From the NCBI RefSeq assembly GCF_015326965.1, contig NZ_CP017659.1:5391001-5455000 (forward strand): a DNA stretch of 64,000 nucleotides, written 5' to 3'. The DNA comes from Paenibacillus sp. JZ16. Its GTDB lineage: Bacteria > Bacillota > Bacilli > Paenibacillales > Paenibacillaceae. The translations under genes and the position numbers were made by a program. Under the pieces are notes generated by a model. That model was not told the DNA's origin. It saw only the letters and a list, made by a program, of their open reading frames with translations, and ran no database searches. Positions 8,451-16,711 of the stretch are shown piece after piece; positions within the stretch are counted from its first letter, which is position 1; each line of letters starts with the position of its first letter.

Positions 8451-9545
8451 ATGGGACAGGATAAATTGACGGTAGGTTTAGTATACGGGGGTAAATCCGG
8501 CGAGCATGAGGTGTCGCTATCCACGGCATTCGCGGTCATGAACGCTTTTGATTTTGATAAATATGAGATTGTTCCGTTTTATATTTCCAAGCAGGGTAGC
8601 TGGAGAATCGGCAGCAAGCTGTCGGCTCCTTTTGCCCAGCTGGAGGAATTGAAGCTGGCTGAAGGGGAAGGCACGCAAACCGCGCTGAACGCCGTGTTCA
8701 GCAGATTGTATGGCCAAGAGAGTCAGGCGGTGGATATTATGTTCCCGCTGCTTCACGGGACGTTCGGTGAGGACGGAACGATTCAGGGACTGTTCGAAAT
8801 GGCGGACATTCCTTATGTGGGAACCGGCGTGCTTGCATCGGCAGCGGGGATGGATAAAGTCGTGATGAAGAAGCTCTTCGCACAAGCAGGGCTGCCGCAA
8901 TGTGAGTACTGTTATTTCAATCGTACCCAGTGGGAGCGGAGCCAGCATGAAGTGCTGAAGGATATCGAGGATAAACTCGGTTACCCGAGCTTCGTTAAAC
9001 CGGCCAACCTGGGTTCAAGCGTCGGGATATCCAAGGCTAAGAACCGGGAGCAGCTTAAGGCGGCGATTGAATCCGCGCTCCGGTTCGATGACAAGATCAT
9101 CGTAGAAGAGTTCGTGAATGCACGCGAAGTGGAGGTCAGCGTGCTCGGCAATGATGAGCCGATGGCATCCGTTCCGGGTGAAATTGTCTCTTCCAGTGAA
9201 TACTACGACTATGCGGCCAAATATACGGATGGACAATCACAGATGCAAATTCCGGCCGAAATCGAGCCGGATACGGCTGATCGTCTGCGCGACCTCGCCA
9301 TTACCGCGTTCAAAGCGATTGAAGGCGGCGGCATTACTCGGGCCGACTTCTTTGTCCGCCGTTCGGACGGCGCGATTCTGATCAATGAAGTGAACACGAT
9401 GCCTGGCTTCACGCCGTTCAGCATGTACCCGCTCTTGTGGCGGGAAACGGGCGTGTCCTACCGCGAGCTGCTTGACCGGATGATCGAGCTGGGTCTTGAG
9501 CGGTACAACCGCAAGCAATCCCTGATTTATGAGAACCAGGCGTAA
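8451..9545 (+). CDS. ddl: D-alanine--D-alanine ligase
   Basis: This ATP-grasp enzyme joins two D-alanines for peptidoglycan precursors. It is 364 residues long, which is normal. The N-terminal domain has [16 protein letters not shown] and [14 protein letters not shown]. The ATP-grasp part has [15 protein letters not shown] and [14 protein letters not shown]. The omega-loop region reads [14 protein letters not shown], with the Tyr expected of D-Ala-D-Ala rather than D-Ala-D-lactate ligases. The C-terminal metal-binding segment is [14 protein letters not shown]. The ATG at 8451 sits behind AGAGAGG; an upstream ATG at 8415 has no good site. It probably shares a transcript with the amidase-domain gene. 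Confidence 0.97.
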   Translation: MGQDKLTVGLVYGGKSGEHEVSLSTAFAVMNAFDFDKYEIVPFYISKQGSWRIGSKLSAPFAQLEELKLAEGEGTQTALNAVFSRLYGQESQAVDIMFPLLHGTFGEDGTIQGLFEMADIPYVGTGVLASAAGMDKVVMKKLFAQAGLPQCEYCYFNRTQWERSQHEVLKDIEDKLGYPSFVKPANLGSSVGISKAKNREQLKAAIESALRFDDKIIVEEFVNAREVEVSVLGNDEPMASVPGEIVSSSEYYDYAAKYTDGQSQMQIPAEIEPDTADRLRDLAITAFKAIEGGGITRADFFVRRSDGAILINEVNTMPGFTPFSMYPLLWRETGVSYRELLDRMIELGLERYNRKQSLIYENQA

Positions 9546-9573
9546 GCCGTCACAATAGGATATGAAACACCAG

Positions 9574-9606
9574 GGGGAGTCCGCGCTATTTAATACGGCT
9601 CCCCTT
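9574..9606 (+). terminator. Weak hairpin after ddl
   Basis: GGGGAG-CCG and CGG-CTCCCC pair around a loop. The tail (TTGAGTCT) is poor in T, so this is a weak terminator or attenuator between ddl and the next gene. Confidence 0.4.
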
Positions 9607-9643
9607 GAGTCTAATATTATGGGATGAAAGGAAGATACGTATT

Positions 9644-9961
9644 ATGGGATTTCAAACCGAATTCAATTCCGTTTGTAAGTTTAAGAGTGAGCAGGAGCTC
9701 TATGAGCTGCTGGAATACGGCCGCGGTAAAATGCTGAAGGACGGGCTCCGGGTATTTCCGACAGGACAGAAGGTTATTGCTTATACGCCGGATAATCAGG
9801 CGGTGGCCATCGTCCTGATCACTGCATGCGTATCGGAGATTAACTTCCAGGGCCGCGAGGTCACTTCGGTCGAACTGCAGCTGATCCGCAAATTGACTGA
9901 TGAGGAAGCACGCGTACAAACAGCGCTGGCTCACGAAATGTTCTTTGGAGATCATGCATGA
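9644..9961 (+). CDS. Conserved-looking 105-residue protein overlapping uvsE
   Basis: A soluble protein (FQTEFNSVCKFKSEQELYELLEYGRGKM at its start, FPTGQKVIAYTPDNQAVAIVLITACVSEINFQG in the middle) with no signal or membrane segment. The ATG at 9644 follows GAAAGGAAG. Its stop overlaps the uvsE start by 4 bp (ATGA), so the two are translationally coupled and probably act together or are controlled together. I do not recognise the family. A role beside UV repair is suggested only by this coupling. Confidence 0.75.
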   Translation: MGFQTEFNSVCKFKSEQELYELLEYGRGKMLKDGLRVFPTGQKVIAYTPDNQAVAIVLITACVSEINFQGREVTSVELQLIRKLTDEEARVQTALAHEMFFGDHA

Positions 9962-10959
9962 TTGTCCGTTTCGGTTATGTGGCCATGTCCACGGTCGTGC
10001 AGAATGCTTCTCCTTCCAAGACGATGACCATGAAGAGTTTTATGAAGCTGAATGACCGTGAGGCCGGCTTACACAAACTGGAGCGGATCGCGAATGAGAA
10101 TCTACATAATACCCTTCGGCTTCTAAAGCATAATGCGGCTCACGATATCAAGGTGTACCGCTTCTCGTCCAAACTGATTCCGCTGGCCACGCATCAGGAT
10201 ATGCAGGATTGGAATCCGTTCCCGGCTTTGCGGGAAGGCTTTAAGGCTATTGGGGAATTCGTGAAAAAGCACGGAATGCGGGTCTCCTTTCATCCGGATC
10301 ATTTCACGGTGCTGAGCACGCCGCGTCCCGAAGTGCTGGCCAATTCGATCCGTGATCTGGAGTCGCACGTCCATATGCTGCGGGCGATGGAGCTGCCTGC
10401 TTCGATGAAGAACAACATCCACATCGGGGGAGCTTATGGGGACAAGCCCTCGGCAGCGGCGCGATTCGTTGAACATTTTCATGAGCTTGCGCCGCACATC
10501 AAGGAACGATTGACCCTTGAAAATGACGATAAAACCTTTACCGCCCAGGAAACGTTGGCCGTATGTAAGCAGACCGGGCTGCCGATGGTACTGGACATTC
10601 ATCACCAGTGGGTCAATAACGATGGCGAGGCACCCTGGGAGCTGTGGCCGGATATCCTTCGCACCTGGGAGACGCCGCTTGCGCAGGCCGATTCGGACCG
10701 GGCGCAGCCGCTCCCGCCCAAGATTCACGTATCCAGTCCCAAGAGCCCTACCGATATCCGCAGCCATGCGGATGGGGTGGATGTCGTGCCATTGCTGGCG
10801 TTTTTACGGAATATTGCGGGGGCTACGTCGAAGGTAGACGTCATGATTGAAGCGAAGATGAAGGACGGCGCCTTGTTTGATCTGATGAAGGATTTGGGAG
10901 ATTATACGGAAGAGGGCGTAACCATTCTCGACGGTGCTTCCATCGAAGTAAACCCATAA
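9958..10959 (+). CDS. uvsE: UV DNA damage endonuclease
   Basis: UvsE/UVDE nicks DNA 5' of UV photoproducts and starts an alternative excision repair. The 333-residue protein shows the TIM-barrel pattern of the family: MIVRFGYVAMS at the N-terminus and metal-ligand segments SFHPDHF, NNIHIGGAYG, LTLENDDKTF, VLDIHHQW, KIHVSSPKS, SHADGVD and MIEAKMKD. Length is normal. In bacilli this gene protects spores and cells from UV. The ATG at 9958 overlaps the upstream gene's stop. There is no clear ribosome binding site of its own, fitting coupled translation. Confidence 0.95.
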   Translation: MIVRFGYVAMSTVVQNASPSKTMTMKSFMKLNDREAGLHKLERIANENLHNTLRLLKHNAAHDIKVYRFSSKLIPLATHQDMQDWNPFPALREGFKAIGEFVKKHGMRVSFHPDHFTVLSTPRPEVLANSIRDLESHVHMLRAMELPASMKNNIHIGGAYGDKPSAAARFVEHFHELAPHIKERLTLENDDKTFTAQETLAVCKQTGLPMVLDIHHQWVNNDGEAPWELWPDILRTWETPLAQADSDRAQPLPPKIHVSSPKSPTDIRSHADGVDVVPLLAFLRNIAGATSKVDVMIEAKMKDGALFDLMKDLGDYTEEGVTILDGASIEVNP

Positions 10960-11057
10960 CCGGGTAAGATGAGATTGTTAACACTTGCAAGTTGATGGAT
11001 TTTGGGTTACGTTGGAAGTATCCAAACAGAGATTCCCCTTAACACATGACATCGGAT

Positions 11058-11111
11058 AAAAAAGTTCGTTCTCGCCAAGCATTCAGGTGCACAGCATAGG
11101 ACGGACTTTTA
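11058..11111 (+). terminator. Probable terminator after uvsE
   Basis: AAAAGTTCGTTCT can pair with AGGACGGACTTTT (two G-U pairs) across a ~25-nt loop, ending in a T-rich tail. It is roughly symmetrical, so it may work on both strands. Confidence 0.55.
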
Positions 11112-11214
11112 TTGAAATAGGCGGAATTTTCGCATGGTTGCCCTTTCGATTACCGCCATGACTGAATAGGATGTAGGGATTGTCAAAAATCACTAGATTT
11201 ATATAGAAAGTAGA

Positions 11215-12087
11215 GTGAATGCTTTGAACGAGAATGAAAAGATTCCTTATGTTGTCAGCAGTAAGAGCTACACCGCCGTTGCGATTAATTGCGCCGCCAA
11301 AGCGGGAGAGTGGATTAAGAGCAAACTCGGTACCGTCAAGCAGTTGAGCACCAAGTCTTCGGCACAGGATATCGTAACCGAGGTGGACAAAGGCGCGGAG
11401 CAGATGATCCGCAAGCTGATTTTGACGCACTTTCCGGATCATGCGATCCTCGGAGAAGAAGGGGTTGCCCCGGGTAGCGATGCCTACAATAAGGCACTCG
11501 AGGACGCCAAGGACGAAGAGTATCTCTGGATTATTGACCCTGTGGACGGAACGACGAACTATGTTCATGGATTTCCGTTTTACTCCGTGTCGATTGCACT
11601 GGCTCATCATGGAGAAGTCATTGTCGGCGTTATTTACGACCCTTCCCGGGACGAGTTGTTTGTTGCGGAAAAAGGAAAAGGAGCCTACGTTCACGGCAAC
11701 CCTACCTATGTTTCCAAGGAAGATCAATTGTCGGACAGCTTGCTGGCCACGGGCTTCCCGCTGGACAGCACGGTCAACCTGCCGCTGAATATGGCGGAGC
11801 TGCAGGCGCTGCTGCCGATGGTCCGCAATGTAAGAGCAGGCGGCTCCGCTGCGCTTCATCTTGCTTATGTGGCTGCCGGCCGCCTCAGCGGATACTGGGA
11901 GCACGGCTTGAGCGCTTGGGATGTTGCTGCAGGCGCACTATTGGTTCAGGAATCCGGCGGTAAAGTAACCGATACGGAAGGAAAGCCATATGATCTGTCG
12001 GTGCGTCATTTGGCGGCAACCAACGGGCTGATTCATCAGCGTTTTCTGGATACACTAAAAGACGCCGGCGAAGCTTTGGTTCGCTAA
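11215..12087 (+). CDS. Inositol monophosphatase family protein
   Basis: A Mg-dependent phosphatase of the IMPase/SuhB family, 290 residues, cytoplasmic. Visible motifs: the first metal Glu in LGEEGVAP, the core WIIDPVDGTTNYVHGFPFYSVSI (Asp-Pro-Val-Asp-Gly-Thr signature) and the C-terminal GLSAWDVAAGALLVQESGG with its metal Asp. Substrate could be inositol phosphate, NADP or another sugar phosphate. The reading starts at GTG 11215; a TTG at 11224 behind AGAGTGA is equally possible. Neither has a strong ribosome binding site. Confidence 0.9.
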   Translation: MNALNENEKIPYVVSSKSYTAVAINCAAKAGEWIKSKLGTVKQLSTKSSAQDIVTEVDKGAEQMIRKLILTHFPDHAILGEEGVAPGSDAYNKALEDAKDEEYLWIIDPVDGTTNYVHGFPFYSVSIALAHHGEVIVGVIYDPSRDELFVAEKGKGAYVHGNPTYVSKEDQLSDSLLATGFPLDSTVNLPLNMAELQALLPMVRNVRAGGSAALHLAYVAAGRLSGYWEHGLSAWDVAAGALLVQESGGKVTDTEGKPYDLSVRHLAATNGLIHQRFLDTLKDAGEALVR

Positions 12088-12151
12088 ACGGCCTGGGACG
12101 ACAGAGAAATGCAGGTCACTTACAACCGCTTGATAAAGGAGTGTGCTTACG

Positions 12152-12418
12152 ATGAATGAGAAGTCGGATCAGGATTTGGAGCGCCAGCTCAGCGAGATGT
12201 TAACGGACGGTGAAATGCAGAAGAAGGATCGGGAGAAGGAGGAGCGCAGGCTTCTCTCTCCGAAATACGAGATCCGGATTCAGACGCAGCTTGATCCTAT
12301 TGTGGAAGAGACGCAGAAGTACCGCAGCATGGCGAAGGAAGTGGATGATCGCTATGACAAGTACATGGATAAGGCAGTTAAGAAGGATAAGCCTGAGGAT
12401 TCAGGTGAAGAAGCTTGA
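12152..12418 (+). CDS. Hypothetical charged protein, 88 residues
   Basis: A highly charged, probably helical protein (DLERQLSEMLTDGEMQKKDREKEERR, ending in KKDKPEDSGEEA) with no signal or membrane segment. The ATG at 12152 follows AAAGGAG at 10-nt spacing. It is 64 bp downstream of the inositol monophosphatase gene and may be cotranscribed with it. A terminator follows. Family not recognised. Confidence 0.65.
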   Translation: MNEKSDQDLERQLSEMLTDGEMQKKDREKEERRLLSPKYEIRIQTQLDPIVEETQKYRSMAKEVDDRYDKYMDKAVKKDKPEDSGEEA

Positions 12419-12484
12419 TAGCGCTTTAAGGGATGGGATGTTTACGAAGTGGGACATTTCTATTCGTTAAAGGCCCGAACCAGG

Positions 12485-12519
12485 AATGGACAGCATAGAG
12501 CGTGCTGTCCATTTTTTTA
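12485..12519 (+). terminator. Intrinsic terminator
   Basis: ATGGACAGCA / TGCTGTCCAT stem with a 7-nt loop, followed by TTTTTTT. Confidence 0.9.
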
Positions 12520-12603
12520 TGATGGCTGGCCAAGATCACACTGTTCTAGGCTGGCTCAAGTTGGTGTGACTATGGTTGACCTTGACCACATAGGGGGGAG
12601 ATC

Positions 12604-12939
12604 ATGCGAGTTCGGATTCAAATATGTCATGTTCTGGGAGGCGCATCCGGGGCAGCCTCCATGCTGCTATGGTGCATCCTTATCTTTTTCAACCCTTATT
12701 CCGATGAGACCAGCTGGAAACCAGCCTTAACTACGTTCGTTATGCTGTTTCTTCCAGCCAGCTTGGCGATGCTCGGGGTGCTTTATTCCTACCGGTTGCT
12801 GCTGCTGGTTGCTTTTGGATGGTCGATATTGCCAAGCCTGTATCTGGCAGCCACGCCTGGGATATTTGCTTGGTTTGGAGCTACATCTCTTGGCTATTTA
12901 TTCGCTTATCTTCTCATGAAACCTTATCGTCCTGGTTGA
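12604..12939 (+). CDS. Small integral membrane protein
   Basis: A 111-residue protein with about four hydrophobic segments (SMLLWCILIFF, ALTTFVMLFLPASLAMLGVLY, LLLLVAFGWSILPSLYLAA, ATSLGYLFAYLLM). The ATG at 12604 follows AGGGGGGAGATC, a strong ribosome binding site. It stands alone between a terminator and the SGNH hydrolase gene. Function unknown. Confidence 0.65.
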   Translation: MRVRIQICHVLGGASGAASMLLWCILIFFNPYSDETSWKPALTTFVMLFLPASLAMLGVLYSYRLLLLVAFGWSILPSLYLAATPGIFAWFGATSLGYLFAYLLMKPYRPG

Positions 12940-13013
12940 GTTCAGTACCATTAATAGGTTGCTGGTGGTAAAATAAGGCTGTACTAAGATATTGACGTTG
13001 AGGGAGTGAAGGC

Positions 13014-14276
13014 ATGTTCAAACAATGGAAGAAGGGGCTGGCGGCAGTAACCGGCACCTTGACGCTCGCGGTGGCACTGGTTGGACCGAGCGTTGCGCCG
13101 GCTTATGCCGATGAGGTTACAGCCAAGGATACATATCATATTGTAGCGCTGGGGGACTCGTTGACTGTCGGGTATGAGCCGGGAATGGATCTGAACAGCA
13201 AGCCTTACGGTTTTGTTGACCGGCTGTATGAGCAAGGTTTGTTCCACGGCCGGACCGAGGTAACGAATCTGGGGATCGGCGGATTGAAAACCGATGGGCT
13301 GAACCATTACGTCAAGGCCGTCTTGGATGAACGCGCAATTACGGCGGAAGAGCTGCAGCCTGGGCTAAGCGGCATCGATCCACGCACGAAGCAGATTGGC
13401 GCTGACGCAGCGAAAGCCAAGCCGATTATCGCGGGTGCGGATCTGATAACCATTACGATCGGCGGCAATGACATGATGAGTCTGGTCAGTACCGTGGAAA
13501 CATTAAGCGATGAACAGTTGAAAACAAAGATGCAGGAACTGTTCAAGATCTATACCGATAATGTCTCATCCGTCATTACCAACTTGCGCGCCATCAATCC
13601 GGATGCCGCAATTGTGGTGGCGGACCAGTATAATCCAGTGCCCAAAGTCGCTGACGAGATCGCATATGCTAAACTGCTTGCAGCATCCGGAGAGTTTACG
13701 AAGCTGGTGGAAGGCGTAGCTGACAGTTTTGCCACTCAGGGCGTGAATATTAAGGTAGCCCATGTGGCGAAGAAGTTCGTGGGCTCCGAGCTGACGATGA
13801 CCCATATCCTGAAAGACGATATTCATCCGAACCAATATGGATATGAGACGATGGCCGGTGTGTTCGCAGAGACGATCTGGGGCAGCTACAAGAATCCCGC
13901 TGTTCAAGAACAGGGGCAGCCGATGCGCATCATCGTGAAGGGGCAGGAGCTGAACACGCCGTATAAGCCGATTCTTCGCGATAATCTGAATTACGTAGCG
14001 ATACAGGATATCGTAGATGCAGTGGGGGCGACGACCACATGGGAAAATAAAACGTCCAGTGCAACGATTACGTTTGGAGATCAGACGGTGGTAGTGAAGA
14101 TCGGTGCCAAAACCGTTCAAGTTAACGGAACGGCTGTACCGATCGATACGCCGGCTTTCCTGCAAAAAGTAGGAAAAGAGGATAAAACCTACGTCCCGCT
14201 CGCGGTGATTGCATCCGGTCTTGGTTTTGACGTTCAATACAGCACCAAATTGCGTACCGCATTCATTAATTTGTAA
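13014..14276 (+). CDS. Secreted SGNH/GDSL hydrolase with stalk domain
   Basis: A 420-residue exported hydrolase. A Sec signal peptide (MFKQWKKGLAAVTGTLTLAV..., cleavage near AYA-DE) is followed by an SGNH lipase/esterase domain: Ser in VALGDSLTVGYEPG (about residue 48), the Gly/Asn blocks GIGGLKTDG and TIGGNDMMS, and the Asp/His block DDIHPNQYG (about 269-272). The last ~115 residues (MRIIVKGQELNTPYKPILRDNLNYVAIQDI to the end) resemble the copper amine oxidase N-terminal (stalk) domain used by bacilli as a wall-associated module. The same module ends the polysaccharide deacetylase at 30342-31648. Start behind GGGAGTGAAGGC. Substrate unknown; an acyl or acetyl ester on wall or plant polymers is possible. 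Confidence 0.9.
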   Translation: MFKQWKKGLAAVTGTLTLAVALVGPSVAPAYADEVTAKDTYHIVALGDSLTVGYEPGMDLNSKPYGFVDRLYEQGLFHGRTEVTNLGIGGLKTDGLNHYVKAVLDERAITAEELQPGLSGIDPRTKQIGADAAKAKPIIAGADLITITIGGNDMMSLVSTVETLSDEQLKTKMQELFKIYTDNVSSVITNLRAINPDAAIVVADQYNPVPKVADEIAYAKLLAASGEFTKLVEGVADSFATQGVNIKVAHVAKKFVGSELTMTHILKDDIHPNQYGYETMAGVFAETIWGSYKNPAVQEQGQPMRIIVKGQELNTPYKPILRDNLNYVAIQDIVDAVGATTTWENKTSSATITFGDQTVVVKIGAKTVQVNGTAVPIDTPAFLQKVGKEDKTYVPLAVIASGLGFDVQYSTKLRTAFINL

Positions 14277-14287
14277 TCCCATAAGCA

Positions 14288-14325
14288 AGCTGCATCGGCT
14301 GGAAGGAGCCGATGCAGCTTTTTTT
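14288..14325 (+). terminator. Intrinsic terminator of the SGNH hydrolase gene
   Basis: AGCTGCATCGGCT / AGCCGATGCAGCT stem, 6-nt loop, then TTTTTTT. Confidence 0.95.
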
Positions 14326-14429
14326 GTCATTAGCGTTTTTGTGATGTTTTTAACATAAGTAACTCCAGGCAGATGGTACAATACGACATCATTTCCTTTC
14401 ATCGGTTTGATATCAGATCAGATTTTTAA

Positions 14430-14473
14430 CCCATTTCAATGACATATGGAAAGTGGCAGATCCGTGAAATGGG
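14430..14473 (+). repeat. Inverted repeat in the leader of the SLC13 permease gene
   Basis: CCCATTTCA and TGAAATGGG are a perfect 9-bp inverted repeat with a 26-nt loop, 70 bp upstream of the permease start. There is no T tract. It could be an operator or an mRNA structure. Confidence 0.35.
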
Positions 14474-14542
14474 CAGGGGAAGGCTTATGGAATGTCGAAT
14501 CTTGGAAGAAACATAGATATGGCATTATAGGGGGATCAAGGA

Positions 14543-16408
14543 ATGAATGGACCGATGATCGTTACGTTGTCTGTTTTGGCCGTGGCATCCGCATTGTTCA
14601 TGTCGGGAAAAGTGCGGTCGGATTTGGTCGCGATCGGCGTGTTGATGGTACTTATGCTAACGGACATTTTAAGTCCGGCTGAAGCCCTTTCGGGCTTTTC
14701 CAATTCGGTTGTCATCATGATGATCGGTTTGTTTGTTGTGGGCGGGGGGATTTTTCATACCGGATTAGCCAAGATGGCAAGCGGAAAGCTGCTGAAGCTT
14801 GGAGGGGGAAGCGAGACCCGGCTCTTGATTATGATCATGCTGGTAACGTCGCTCATTGGCGGATTCGTCAGTAATACCGGCACGGTAGCGGTCATGCTGC
14901 CCATTGTTGTCAGTCTGGCGTTCAGCGCCGAGATTAGTCCGGGGCGGCTGCTGATGCCCCTTGCTTTTGCCAGCAGCTTGGGGGGCATGCTCACGTTAAT
15001 CGGCACACCGCCGAATCTCGTGATTCAGGAGACGCTGATCAACGCAGGATACGAACGGCTGTCGTTCTTTGCTTTTTTGCCGATCGGACTTGTCTGTTTG
15101 GCAACGGGGATCCTCGCGATATTGTTCCTTCGCCGTTTTCTTCCCAGCAATGAAGAAGGGGGTGCAGGTAAACAGGGCGGGCGCTCGCTTCGAGAGCTGG
15201 CCAAACAGTATCGGCTGACCCAGAACCTGTATCGGATTCAGGTTAGTGCCGATTCCTCCATTCGATCCAAAACATTGCGGGAGCTGGACATTCCGGCGAG
15301 GTTCGAAGTGAACGTCATTGAAATCCGCCGTAAAATGTCGGCCAAGAATCAATTCTTCAAAACGATCAACCAGGAAATCGCCGGTCCCGAGACCATGATT
15401 GAGGAAGACGATATTCTGTATGTAAACGGCCCGTTCGAGCGGGCCTCGGAGTTTGCGGAGACGTATGGGCTTGTCATGCTGGACCAGCGTGTACCCGAGC
15501 ATCGAAAACGTACGGAGGAGTCGCAGTACGCCACGAGTGACGTCGGCATTGCCGAGGTGATGCTGACTCCGTCCTCTCGCCTGATTGGCCGGCTCGTCAA
15601 GCACTCGGGTTTCCGCGAGAAATATCGGGTGAACATATTGGGGATTCAGCGAAAAGAACAGTATCTTCTGCATCATCTGAAGGAAGAGAAAATGCGCTTT
15701 GGCGACGCGCTGCTCGTTCAGGGAACATGGAAGGATATAGCCCTTCTGGCGGCCGAGCAAACGGATGTCGTGGTGGTGGGGCAGCCCGTGGAGGAGTCGC
15801 GCAAAGTGACGATGGACCACAAAGCGCCGATTGCGGCCGGGATTATGCTCTTGATGGTGATCCTGCTGGTGACCGAATGGATTCCGGCGGTGGCCTCCGT
15901 GATGATTGCCGCGGTGTTGATGGTGGTGTTCGGATGCGTGCGTAACATGGAGGAGGCCTACAAGACGGTCAACTGGGAGAGCATCGTACTCATTGGCGGC
16001 ATGATTCCGATGTCCATTGCCATCGAGAAAACGGGAGCCGCCACGCTGATCTCGGATATGCTGGTCCATTCACTGGGAAGCTATGGTTCGCTTGCCCTGC
16101 TGGCAGGAGTGTACTTCACCACCTCGCTGTTAACGATGTTCATCAGCAATACGGCTTGCGCCGTATTATTCGCGCCGATTGCGTTATCGGCTGCGATCCA
16201 GATGGGAGCCAGTCCGTATCCGTTTCTGTTCGCCGTCTCCATTGGAGCGAGTATGTGCTTTGCCTCACCGTTCTCCACGCCGCCGAACGCGCTCGTTATG
16301 TCGGCTGGCCGTTATAAATTCAGCCATTATGTGAAGGTCGGATTGCCGCTTCAACTGGTGATCGGCCTGGTCATGATGGCGGTACTGCCGCTGTTCTTTC
16401 CGTTCTAA
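14543..16408 (+). CDS. SLC13-family permease with TrkA-C domains
   Basis: A 621-residue inner-membrane transporter of the SLC13/divalent anion:sodium symporter type. About five to six N-terminal membrane segments include the SNTGTVAVMLP and IGTPPNLVI signatures. A central cytoplasmic region (about residues 205-400) carries two RCK_C/TrkA-C ligand-binding domains (RELDIPARFEVNVIEIRR and VKHSGFREKYRVNILGIQRK). A second membrane half follows, with ISNTACAVLFAPIALS and FSTPPNALV. The substrate is not deducible; sulfate, dicarboxylates and related anions are candidates in this group. The ATG at 14543 follows AGGGGGATCAAGG. It is monocistronic. Confidence 0.9.
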   Translation: MNGPMIVTLSVLAVASALFMSGKVRSDLVAIGVLMVLMLTDILSPAEALSGFSNSVVIMMIGLFVVGGGIFHTGLAKMASGKLLKLGGGSETRLLIMIMLVTSLIGGFVSNTGTVAVMLPIVVSLAFSAEISPGRLLMPLAFASSLGGMLTLIGTPPNLVIQETLINAGYERLSFFAFLPIGLVCLATGILAILFLRRFLPSNEEGGAGKQGGRSLRELAKQYRLTQNLYRIQVSADSSIRSKTLRELDIPARFEVNVIEIRRKMSAKNQFFKTINQEIAGPETMIEEDDILYVNGPFERASEFAETYGLVMLDQRVPEHRKRTEESQYATSDVGIAEVMLTPSSRLIGRLVKHSGFREKYRVNILGIQRKEQYLLHHLKEEKMRFGDALLVQGTWKDIALLAAEQTDVVVVGQPVEESRKVTMDHKAPIAAGIMLLMVILLVTEWIPAVASVMIAAVLMVVFGCVRNMEEAYKTVNWESIVLIGGMIPMSIAIEKTGAATLISDMLVHSLGSYGSLALLAGVYFTTSLLTMFISNTACAVLFAPIALSAAIQMGASPYPFLFAVSIGASMCFASPFSTPPNALVMSAGRYKFSHYVKVGLPLQLVIGLVMMAVLPLFFPF

Positions 16409-16422
16409 AGGAGAACCGGCAC

Positions 16423-16479
16423 ATAACACCCGCATGTTCCATCCGATGAGGATTGCGCATGCGGGTGTTATTCCATTTT
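16423..16479 (+). terminator. Intrinsic terminator of the SLC13 gene
   Basis: A 14-bp stem (ATAACACCCGCATG and its complement), about 21-nt loop, then TCCATTTT. Confidence 0.8.
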
Positions 16480-16711
16480 GGGGGCAGCATGTCGTGAAGC
16501 CTTGTCCGATCAGTACCCCCTTACTCCTCGATCGATCGACTCCCGCCAGACACGCCCGCCGCTTTTGCAGGAAATCGCCTGTCGTAAGGCTAATACATCC
16601 ACTTAGGACTTTCTGCCTGATCGTAAAAATACGCATCATTTCCGTAGAAATGACTACGCTGATGCCGCTGGATTGTTGCTATGCTTGAGAAAGCCGGAGG
16701 TGCAAGGGCCG

